A DNA stretch of 64,000 bases from an uncultured Coriobacteriaceae bacterium (GTDB taxonomy: Bacteria > Actinomycetota > Coriobacteriia > Coriobacteriales > Coriobacteriaceae). This document shows positions 53,835 to 60,968 of the stretch, piece after piece (the stretch's first letter is position 1; each line of letters starts with the position of its first letter). Location: positions 62,001-126,000 of the forward strand of contig CASEER010000001.1 in assembly GCA_949287085.1 (NCBI GenBank), in the 5' to 3' direction. Below the pieces are notes generated by a model. That model did not search any database and was not told the origin of the DNA. It was given only the letters and a program-made list of their open reading frames with translations. Both the position numbers and the translations under genes were made by a program.

Positions 53835-55130
53835 TTACGCCAAAGCACCCTCGGCAGCTCCTGCATCGTAGAGCGGGCTGCCGAGGAAGTCGTCATCGTA
53901 GGGAATCGTGCCGTCAAAGACAGTCGGACCATCGGTGGCGAGCACGATGTAGTTGTCCTCACCCGCCCAAACCGGCTCATCCACGGGGAGCACGTGCACG
54001 TGGGCAAAGACTTCCTTGAGCGTGGCAACCTCGTCGCGGAGGAACGTGAGGTCCTGCCCGTCTTCGCGCGAAACAACGTTCATAGCGTACACGCCATCGG
54101 GGGTCAGACAGGCGCGCACGGCCCGCGCAGCCTCCACCGTAGCGAGCGCGCGAACCGGCTCCTCGCCGGTGAAGGTGTCGTTCACGATGGCATCAAAACG
54201 ATGCACGCGGCGGGGTCGCACGCCATGTGCGCTCCGGTCTTTCTGAGAAATGGGTTTAGTATCCCCCGTGGAAGGCGCTGCTGCAGACGGCTCTTCCGCA
54301 GCCGCTTCTTCCGCAGCCGTCTCTTCCGCAACTTCCTCTTTCACAGCCGCCCCTTCGACAGCGGGCAGCTCGGCAGGAACCGCCCCGGGCAGCACGAGCT
54401 CCCCTTCGGCAATCTGCTTGGCGCGCTGCTCCACATATGCGCGCCCGTCACCCTCAATGATGTGCAAGCGCTTGCCGGCGATCTTTTTGAGGCGGTCTAC
54501 ATAGAACCACGCCTCGGCGCATTCAATCACCTTGGGGTCAATCTCGACCACGCCCATAATCAGGTCAGGCCGTGCAAGCAGCGCGTGCTTGGGCCATGCG
54601 AACCCGCCTCCGCCGAGCGCGAGCACCCGATGCACGCCATGCCCGGTCTGTGCTGCGAGCACCCGGTCCGCCTCGAACACCGCGTCGAACGCACGGTGAT
54701 AGGTAAATACCGGCTCCCCCCAATGGAGCCCCAGGTTCGTGGCCGACTGGTACACGCCACCGAGCCTGAAAACGCGCACAAGCCGCCTGCCCACCAGGAG
54801 GGTGTAAATGAACGCGCGCCCTTGCGCGGTCTTTACCGTATGCGGCCAAAACCGCAGGCAGATATAGCCAAGAAGAAAGCATCCGGCAAAAAAGGCCCAC
54901 ACTTGCCAAGGGTATTTCCACAGCTCAATAAGCACTACCACAATGAAGATGATCGCGAGCGCCATAAGCGTACCCACGAACTCAAGGGGATTGTTCTCGG
55001 CCGGGCCGCCCGGACCGCCCATGCCACCTGAACTACCCGGGCCGTCTGAACCGACCGGGCCGCCTGCGCCGCCCATGCCACCTGAACTACCCGCGCCGCC
55101 CGAACGAGGCGAAATGTTGCCGTTGCTCAT
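53835..55130 (-). CDS. Membrane-anchored spermidine-synthase-like protein
   Basis: A 431-residue protein: a Gly/Ser/Pro-rich N terminus with repeated SSGGMGG units, two hydrophobic segments at about 55-90, then a spermidine synthase-type methyltransferase-like fold (VLALGGGGFAWPKHAL, MGVVEIDPKVIECA, DAIVNDTFTG). An Ala/Glu-rich insert of about 55 residues interrupts the fold. Because the polyamine-synthase GGGDG motif is changed to GGGGF, true aminopropyl transfer is doubtful. Start ATG 55130 follows GGGAGG and overlaps the elp3 stop by 4 nt, so both are co-translated. Confidence 0.78.
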   Translation of the reverse strand: MSNGNISPRSGGAGSSGGMGGAGGPVGSDGPGSSGGMGGPGGPAENNPLEFVGTLMALAIIFIVVVLIELWKYPWQVWAFFAGCFLLGYICLRFWPHTVKTAQGRAFIYTLLVGRRLVRVFRLGGVYQSATNLGLHWGEPVFTYHRAFDAVFEADRVLAAQTGHGVHRVLALGGGGFAWPKHALLARPDLIMGVVEIDPKVIECAEAWFYVDRLKKIAGKRLHIIEGDGRAYVEQRAKQIAEGELVLPGAVPAELPAVEGAAVKEEVAEETAAEEAAAEEPSAAAPSTGDTKPISQKDRSAHGVRPRRVHRFDAIVNDTFTGEEPVRALATVEAARAVRACLTPDGVYAMNVVSREDGQDLTFLRDEVATLKEVFAHVHVLPVDEPVWAGEDNYIVLATDGPTVFDGTIPYDDDFLGSPLYDAGAAEGALA

Positions 55131-57205
55131 AACGCCTCCCCAGCGTGGACCATTCCCTGCCCGCATGAAATTTCCTCTGTCCTCATTTCACGCTGTTGGT
55201 AGAGGCCGTGGTCGCGAAAGCCCAAGTGCCGATAATATTCGCGCGTGCCCACGGCGCTGATCACGTTGATGCGGTCATAGCCCGCCGCGCGCGCAAGCTC
55301 GCACGCCCGCTCAACAAGCCGCCGTCCCAGGCCATGATGCTGCGCCGCCGTGCCTTCCTCGCCCACACGGGCAGCCATGCCGTACACATGCACCTCGCGA
55401 ATCATGGCCTCACCGGGCGCAAAGGGAGGTTCGCAGCCAGCGGCGCGGAGCTCGTCAACAAGAGCCGCCATCGCGTCAGGATGAGGCAGCGAAAGCCGCA
55501 TGAACCCCGCGATGCGCCCCTCGGGGGTAATCCACTGCAAAAAGCGCTCGCTCGTGGATTTTGTCTCGTAGGGCACCACATCAAGACGGAGGGCCTCCAC
55601 ATCCACTTCGCTCGTTGCGATCTCGCGAAACCGGATTTCCTGCACCTGCTCACCCGTCTGCGCGCACCGCTCACGCACCCGGTTTTCGACCAACTGACGC
55701 AAGTTGGGCTTTTTGTTGCCCACCATAATGTCTCCGGACGAGAAGTCGCGGATCATGCGCGACACGCGGCAAAACGCCGGCGTGGCCAGCACGTCCTCTA
55801 CCAGCACGTCAACGAGCTCGTCTTCGGTATAGGGCCGCCATGCGCCGGCTTCGTAGCGCTCGCGCAGGCGGGCGCTTTCAATGAGCGCACAGGGGTAGAG
55901 CTTGATTTCATCGGGCTGAAAGGCGGCGTCGGTCACAAAGCGTGCATAATCCTGCTGGTCGGCAGCGGGCGCTGCACCCAGAAGGTTCACCATCGCGTGC
56001 GCATGGATCTTAAAGCCAAACAACCGCAGCAGCGAGAACGCGCGCGCGATTTGCCCGACCTGCATGTTACGCCCATTCGCATCAAGAATCCGCTGGTCAA
56101 CGCTTTGCACGCCCATCTGAATCTTGGTGGCTCCCATGCGGCGAATGGCAACAAGCGCCTCGGGCGTAATGGCATCGGGCCTCGTCTCAATTACGAGCCC
56201 CACCACGCGGTGGCGCGCGGTCTCGTTACGGCGCTGCTCGTGCTCAAGTTCATCCATGGTCGCCCGCTGCATGCGAGCGGCCGCCTGCCATGCAACGCTC
56301 TTGCGATAGAGCTGAGCAATCGCCTGGTTATAGGTGAGGTCACCGGCCGTCACGGCACGTTGCGTGGCATCGGCATCCGCTTCTGTGAGCTGAGCGGGGC
56401 AGCTGTCTCCCCCAGCCATTAGGCCGCAGCTCCGGTAGAACGCTCGGCGCTCGCGCACGCCCACGGGAACGGCATCGTCATGGGCGGTGCGGCCGGCCTC
56501 ATCGTGCGCGATGCGCTCCTCCCCGTCATGGGCGGTGCGACCCCTCTCATCCACGGCGCCCGGGGTACCCATTTGAGATTGTGAACACGTCCCCAAATCG
56601 GAAAACCCACGGAGGGCAGGGTTGGCGGCCTCGCCGGCCACCGCATCGTCGTTGAGGGCACAGAAGAGCTCGCGCATAAACCACGCTTGGTATTCTGCTG
56701 GGTAGTCGCTCCACGTGCCGCCGAGCACGATGAGTTCGATCTTGTCGGTGGCGTGCCCCATCTGCGACAGAGCGGTCAGACGAGCCGAGACCTGCAGATA
56801 CGGGTCAAAGCATGCCTGCTCGGCGCGGGCGCATGCGGGCTCGTCGGCAAGGTAGCTCTTGGGCATGCGCACATCACTCGGGCAGAAGATGCATGAGCCC
56901 GAACATGGCCACGGCTTTGTGATGACCGTGATGGTTGCCACGCCCGAGGCCGAACGGCGCGGTTTCATGCGAAGCACGCCTACAAGCCGCTCCTCAAGCT
57001 CGGGTGTGATGCCCCATCGCGCCCAGCGATCGGGCTCCTCGCGCTTTATTCGCTGGTAGAACGGCAGCAAGCGCCGCTTGGCAAACGCTCGCTTATCGCC
57101 GCCCGCGCGCTTGGCCGCCGCGTGCACAAGCTTTACGAGCGCGCGATCATCCACCGTCTCGCCCCGCCGGAGCGCCTCCAGTATCTGCAGAATAATCTCT
57201 TCCAT
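55127..57205 (-). CDS. elp3: Elp3: radical-SAM tRNA carboxymethyluridine synthase
   Basis: Builds cm5U at the wobble position (U34) of tRNAs from acetyl-CoA and SAM. The 692-residue protein has a radical SAM domain with Cys101, Cys105 and Cys108 in PCSGSCIFCPSD, followed by the family segments MPKSYLADEP, FDPYLQV and ELIVLGGTWSDYP, then the GNAT acetyltransferase domain (from about 560; GLGRRLVERACELA) that binds acetyl-CoA. Bacterial Elp3 is about 540-560 residues, so this one is extended; a Cys-free insert at about 215-255 carries repeated RTAHD units (48-bp DNA repeats at 56476 and 56524). ATG 57205 has only a weak ribosome site. The Trm9-like gene diverges upstream. Confidence 0.9.
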   Translation of the reverse strand: MEEIILQILEALRRGETVDDRALVKLVHAAAKRAGGDKRAFAKRRLLPFYQRIKREEPDRWARWGITPELEERLVGVLRMKPRRSASGVATITVITKPWPCSGSCIFCPSDVRMPKSYLADEPACARAEQACFDPYLQVSARLTALSQMGHATDKIELIVLGGTWSDYPAEYQAWFMRELFCALNDDAVAGEAANPALRGFSDLGTCSQSQMGTPGAVDERGRTAHDGEERIAHDEAGRTAHDDAVPVGVRERRAFYRSCGLMAGGDSCPAQLTEADADATQRAVTAGDLTYNQAIAQLYRKSVAWQAAARMQRATMDELEHEQRRNETARHRVVGLVIETRPDAITPEALVAIRRMGATKIQMGVQSVDQRILDANGRNMQVGQIARAFSLLRLFGFKIHAHAMVNLLGAAPAADQQDYARFVTDAAFQPDEIKLYPCALIESARLRERYEAGAWRPYTEDELVDVLVEDVLATPAFCRVSRMIRDFSSGDIMVGNKKPNLRQLVENRVRERCAQTGEQVQEIRFREIATSEVDVEALRLDVVPYETKSTSERFLQWITPEGRIAGFMRLSLPHPDAMAALVDELRAAGCEPPFAPGEAMIREVHVYGMAARVGEEGTAAQHHGLGRRLVERACELARAAGYDRINVISAVGTREYYRHLGFRDHGLYQQREMRTEEISCGQGMVHAGEAL

Positions 57206-57305
57206 GGCACCGCATTGTACCGCACGCGCATGCGGACGAGCTGTATGTGGTGAGCTGCCGCGGCGCTGCTTCCCCCGCTGCCCCCCCACGGCACAAAGTC
57301 TTCCC

Positions 57306-57371
57306 AAACATGTACACAAGCGTCAATAATTGCCCTAAATCCGGCGATTCGTGACGCTTGTGTACATGTTT
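57306..57371. repeat. Perfect 20-bp inverted repeat between elp3 and the Trm9-like gene
   Basis: Arms 57306-57325 and 57352-57371 (AAACATGTACACAAGCGTCA and its complement) with a 26-nt loop and a T-run at 57369-57373. Its place between two divergent genes suggests either a terminator for a transcript passing through, an operator, or the start of a small RNA. The gap 57206-57558 has no gene. Confidence 0.8.
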
Positions 57372-57373
57372 TT

Positions 57374-57488
57374 GGCGAGAGACCCGCGTCTGTGGCCGGA
57401 GGGCATCGTTTTAGGCGAGAAGGCCGCACTGCGGGAAGGCCTCGATTCAGGCGAGAGGCCCGCGCGTAGACCAGAGGACCTCGATGTA
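57374..57488. repeat. Three imperfect tandem repeats upstream of the Trm9-like gene
   Basis: Units begin with GGCGAGA at 57374, 57414 and 57450 and share GGCCGCG-like and CCTCGAT segments; lengths are 40, 36 and 39 bp. They directly follow the perfect inverted repeat and end 70 nt before the likely GTG start. Confidence 0.65.
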
Positions 57489-57558
57489 GGTCAAAGCTAC
57501 TCGCCTTGCTTTTTGTCCGCCGGTGAGCATACTGGTAGACGAGCGATGGGGAGGACTC

Positions 57559-58359
57559 GTGGAACTGCAAACAATACGCGCGCTCATAGCCCTCAACACG
57601 GCGTTCTACCGCAAGAACGCGCAGGGATTCGCCGCCACGCGCAGCAACCCTTGGCCCGGCTGGGAGCGAATCGCATCGTTGCTGAACGACTCCCTCGCGG
57701 CGGGACGCGCGGCATCTATCCTAGACCTTGCCTGTGGAACTATGCGCTTCGAGCGCTTTCTCACGCATGCGCTGCCGGATAGGCGCCTCTCGTTTTATGC
57801 CGTCGACAACTGTCTGGCACTTGCAACGGGGGACGAGCCCCCGGCGCAAACGACGTTCTACGACGTCGATATCCTGGGCACGCTCGCCGGGAGTGCTCCA
57901 AAAGCGCCCGGGGCCGCCACGCCCAATGCCCTCGACGCACTGCCATCATGCGACTTCTCTTGCTGCTTTGGGTTCATGCATCACGTACCTGGATGGGAGC
58001 TGCGCGCGAGCGTGATGCGGTTCCTGGTCGAGCACACGCGCCCTGGTGGCCTGATTGCCCTATCGTTCTGGCAGTTTATGAATGACGAGCGGCTTGCGCA
58101 CAAGGCGTCGCAGGCCGAGCAAGCCGCACGCGAGCACCCCGAGAACCTTACGTTTGCCGTCGACGCCCTCGAGGAGGGCGACCACCTCCTGGGGTGGCAG
58201 GAAACTGGAACCTTCCGCTATTGCCACCACTTTACAGAGGAAGAGATTGATGCGCTGGTCGCGATGCTGCCGGTCGGGATGAGCAGAGAGCTTGCCCGGT
58301 ATTCGAACGACGGCAAGGGCCGAAAGCTCAACCGATACGTCGTGCTCCAGCGTCTATGA
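57559..58359 (+). CDS. SAM-dependent methyltransferase, Trm9/ALKBH8-like
   Basis: A class I methyltransferase of 266 residues. SAM motif I is ILDLACGTMRF; the N-terminal segment FYRKNAQGFAATRSNPWPGW and the C-terminal YCHHFTEEEIDALV resemble Trm9-type enzymes that methylate carboxymethyl-U34 to the methyl ester. Lying divergently next to elp3, which makes that very substrate, supports this. GTG at 57559 is chosen since GGGGAGG precedes it; GTG 57523 is the alternative. A small Ala/Pro-rich insert follows motif II. The specificity is inference; other small-molecule methyltransferases share the fold. Confidence 0.7.
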   Translation: MELQTIRALIALNTAFYRKNAQGFAATRSNPWPGWERIASLLNDSLAAGRAASILDLACGTMRFERFLTHALPDRRLSFYAVDNCLALATGDEPPAQTTFYDVDILGTLAGSAPKAPGAATPNALDALPSCDFSCCFGFMHHVPGWELRASVMRFLVEHTRPGGLIALSFWQFMNDERLAHKASQAEQAAREHPENLTFAVDALEEGDHLLGWQETGTFRYCHHFTEEEIDALVAMLPVGMSRELARYSNDGKGRKLNRYVVLQRL

Positions 58360-58532
58360 TGCACCATAGACGCAAAGTCCATCTGCGGCGCAGCCGATGA
58401 AGCCGCCTTAGTGACGGCACCGCCCCGCCGGCACCACACCGCTTACCAAGCAACGAAGCGGCCCGCGCCACCGAACGGCCACCTGTGCTATTCTGCAACG
58501 CGCCCAACCAATCGTTTTGCTGGAGACGGCCT

Positions 58533-59546
58533 GTGGGACTCACGCATATTCGCACACCAAAGAACTTCGTGCTCGAAGAGCGACTCGAGCGCTACGGCGC
58601 GGCCATTGAGGAGAAGCCCGAAACCTTCCGCGGACATTGGGCGCAAGCATGCTGGCCGCTGTCTGTCAGCACCGACCATGTGACCGCCACTGGCACCGCT
58701 CCCGTAATCAAAAACGGCACCTCCCACGCGGCCGGCGCGAGCGACAACCATGCGGCCGGCGCGAGCGACAACCACGCGGCCGGCGCGAGCGACGGCCGCG
58801 CGCTCGGCAATGACGATTGCACCTCATGGGAACGCGCCCGCAGCTTCTCCGCCGTTCACCTCGACCTGGGCTGCGGCAAGGGAGCATACCTCATTGAGCG
58901 CGCCCGCCGCGAGCCCAACAGCCTATTAATTGGCATGGACACCGAGCCCATCTGCGTTGCCTACGCCGCACAGTACATCTGCGAGGCGGAGCTACCAAAC
59001 GCCCTCGTGCTGCCGCGCGGCGCAGATTCGCTCGCGCGCATTTTCGCGCCCGGCGAGCTTGCGGCCATCACGCTCAACTTTCCCACGCCGTATCCCAAGC
59101 GCAAGTTCGCGGAGCGCCGCCTCGTGCATGTCAACCATCTGCTTTCCTACCGGAACCTGCTCGCGTCCGGCGCTACGGTCACGCTGCGCACCGACAGCCA
59201 GCCGCTGCGCGATTACGCGCTCACGCAGTTCGAGGCAGCGGGCTACCGCACGCTCTGGACCTCGGATAACGTGCGCGCCGAACACCCCGAGCACCCCGTA
59301 ACCGAATACGAACGGCGCCTTGCCGCTCAGGGCGCCCCGGTTTACGGCATCTGCGCCACGCCGGCAGCCACGCCAAGCCCCGCGCAGATTGAACGCGGGC
59401 TCAGCGCCGAGCAAAGCCTTGTGGCCTATCTCCCGCTCGACCTCGACGCGATGGGCTACGTGCCCCTCGGCATGGAGGGCGCTGTCATCAACCTGCGCAA
59501 CCGGGCGCGCAACGCATCGCGCAGCGCCTCTCGCGAGCACCGTTAG
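58533..59546 (+). CDS. trmB: Divergent TrmB-like tRNA (guanine-N7) methyltransferase
   Basis: A 337-residue class I methyltransferase resembling TrmB, which makes m7G46 in tRNA. SAM motif I is DLGCGKGAYLIERARREP; the TrmB-specific motif normally reading NFPDPWPK is here NFPTPYPKRKFAERRL, a change at a key acidic position. An insert at about 60-90 consists of an 8-residue unit (HAAGASDN) repeated three times. Homologues are about 210-230 residues. The GTG at 58533 has GGAG seven nt upstream. It converges with the BASS transporter gene, overlapping by 4 nt. Function as TrmB is likely but the altered motif lowers certainty. Confidence 0.75.
   Translation: MGLTHIRTPKNFVLEERLERYGAAIEEKPETFRGHWAQACWPLSVSTDHVTATGTAPVIKNGTSHAAGASDNHAAGASDNHAAGASDGRALGNDDCTSWERARSFSAVHLDLGCGKGAYLIERARREPNSLLIGMDTEPICVAYAAQYICEAELPNALVLPRGADSLARIFAPGELAAITLNFPTPYPKRKFAERRLVHVNHLLSYRNLLASGATVTLRTDSQPLRDYALTQFEAAGYRTLWTSDNVRAEHPEHPVTEYERRLAAQGAPVYGICATPAATPSPAQIERGLSAEQSLVAYLPLDLDAMGYVPLGMEGAVINLRNRARNASRSASREHR
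58725..58796 (+). repeat. 24-bp tandem repeat inside trmB
   Basis: Three in-frame 24-bp units, 58725-58748, 58749-58772 and 58773-58796 (CACGCGGCCGGCGCGAGCGA type), differ at one to three bases. They fall before the SAM-binding region, where length change would be tolerated. Confidence 0.9.
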
Positions 59547-60550
59547 CTGTCGCGTTTATTCCGCATGAGCTGACGCGCGTGGGCAACGCGGCGCCGAGCC
59601 TGATCGTGCTCGGGACCCGTGAGGCGGCGCAGGATGCTCCCCGCGATAGCCGCAAGAATCTGCTGGAAAAGCGTCCCCATCATGACGGGGATGATCGCCG
59701 AGCCCGGGAAGAACTCGTTAGCGATAACCGAGCCAGACGAGATGTTGCGCAGCCCCACACAAAAGGTGATCGTGTAGAAGTCGCCGATCGACGTGCCCAG
59801 CATCCGCGCAATGAGCGCGCCGAGCAAGAAGCCGCAGCTCGCAAAAATCAGAATGAACGCTGCGCTCTCCAACACCACCGCGTCAAGCGAAAGAACGTAG
59901 CTGCTCATGCCGGTCGAGTTGCAGGTAATGACCAGCAGCAAAAAGAGGCGGCAGAACGGCGAAAGGTTGCCCGAGAGCTTCTCGTGGCCCCAGCCGTCTG
60001 TGAGCTCGTTGACCGCCACGCCCGCAAGGGCGGGCAGCGCGACCATGAGCGCCAGGTCGCGAATCATCGAAAGGGCATCGATATGCACGCTCGCACCCAT
60101 GAGAAGCTGCAGCGTAATGGGCACGGTCACCGGCGCCAGCACGGTGGAAATCAGAATGGCCGCCAGTCCGAGCGAGGCATTCCCATGGAAGATGTCAATC
60201 CACATAAAGCTCACGACCGCCACGGGGATGCTGTATTCGATCACGATGCCGCAAACAATCTCGGAATCCGAAAACACCAGCCCGCCTACCAGACGCGCGA
60301 GCACCGGCATCGCCACAATGGTCACAGCGAGAATCGACAACAGCTCGCGCGGGTGCCGGAAGGTCGAGACCACCTGGCGCACCGTGCTGTTGAGCGAGCC
60401 CTGGAACGTAATGATTGCAAAGAGATACGGAACGAGCCACGTTATCCGGCCAAAGACCTGCGGAAGCAGCACGCCAAGCGCAACGCAAATCGGCGCGATA
60501 AAGGGCATGTGTCCACCAATGAAGTCCCCAACGCGCTTGATGGTGTCCAT
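59543..60550 (-). CDS. Bile acid:sodium symporter (BASS) family transporter
   Basis: A 335-residue membrane protein with about ten hydrophobic segments and the BASS family layout (FGRITWLVPYLFAIITFQGSL at the N terminus, VGLRNISSGSVIANEFFPGSA near the C terminus). Members move organic anions such as bile acids or pantoate with Na+. A bile-acid role would suit a gut bacterium but the substrate cannot be read from sequence. ATG 60550 follows GGGGAGG. Monocistronic. Confidence 0.87.
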   Translation of the reverse strand: MDTIKRVGDFIGGHMPFIAPICVALGVLLPQVFGRITWLVPYLFAIITFQGSLNSTVRQVVSTFRHPRELLSILAVTIVAMPVLARLVGGLVFSDSEIVCGIVIEYSIPVAVVSFMWIDIFHGNASLGLAAILISTVLAPVTVPITLQLLMGASVHIDALSMIRDLALMVALPALAGVAVNELTDGWGHEKLSGNLSPFCRLFLLLVITCNSTGMSSYVLSLDAVVLESAAFILIFASCGFLLGALIARMLGTSIGDFYTITFCVGLRNISSGSVIANEFFPGSAIIPVMMGTLFQQILAAIAGSILRRLTGPEHDQARRRVAHARQLMRNKRDS

Positions 60551-60596
60551 AGAGATAGCCTCCCCGTGCTCAATGGTTCCAGCCTTTGTTTGCCGC

Positions 60597-60730
60597 CGCC
60601 CGGTGTGCGCGAGGCCGCTCGTCGCGGGGCCGCCCGGTGCGCGCGAGATCGCTCGTCGCGGGAGCGCCCGGCGGGCGCGAGATCACTCGTCGCGGGACCG
60701 CTCGTTGCAGGGCAGCCCGGTGCGAAGAAC
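60597..60730. repeat. GC-rich imperfect tandem repeats upstream of the Ski2-like helicase gene
   Basis: The 418-nt gap 60551-60968 has no gene. Three and a half units of about 33 bp, starting near 60598, 60630 and 60663, share GCCCGG, GCGCGAGATC and CTCGTCGCGGG. Divergent from the other intergenic arrays in sequence but like them in design. Confidence 0.7.
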
Positions 60731-60968
60731 CACCCACGCGAGCTCGCTCCGCGCGCAGACGCGCCAAGTACAGATTCGCCCGGCGCGAGACCGCCCCGCG
60801 CGCAGGCACGCCCAACGCCACGATGGACCGAACCGTTCAAACGCCCCCAACCCTACTACCAATCTGCCGGCGCTCGCCCGGCACCCGTTCCTGTTTCAAA
60901 GATGAAACGTTCTGCAACTGCGCGCAATCGGCGATAATGGGTCAGAACACGATGAAGGAAGTTGGACC

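Noticed and set aside
57206-57558. Small protein gene between elp3 and the Trm9-like gene
   Set aside because: Open frames here cross the inverted repeat and tandem units and have no protein-like pattern.
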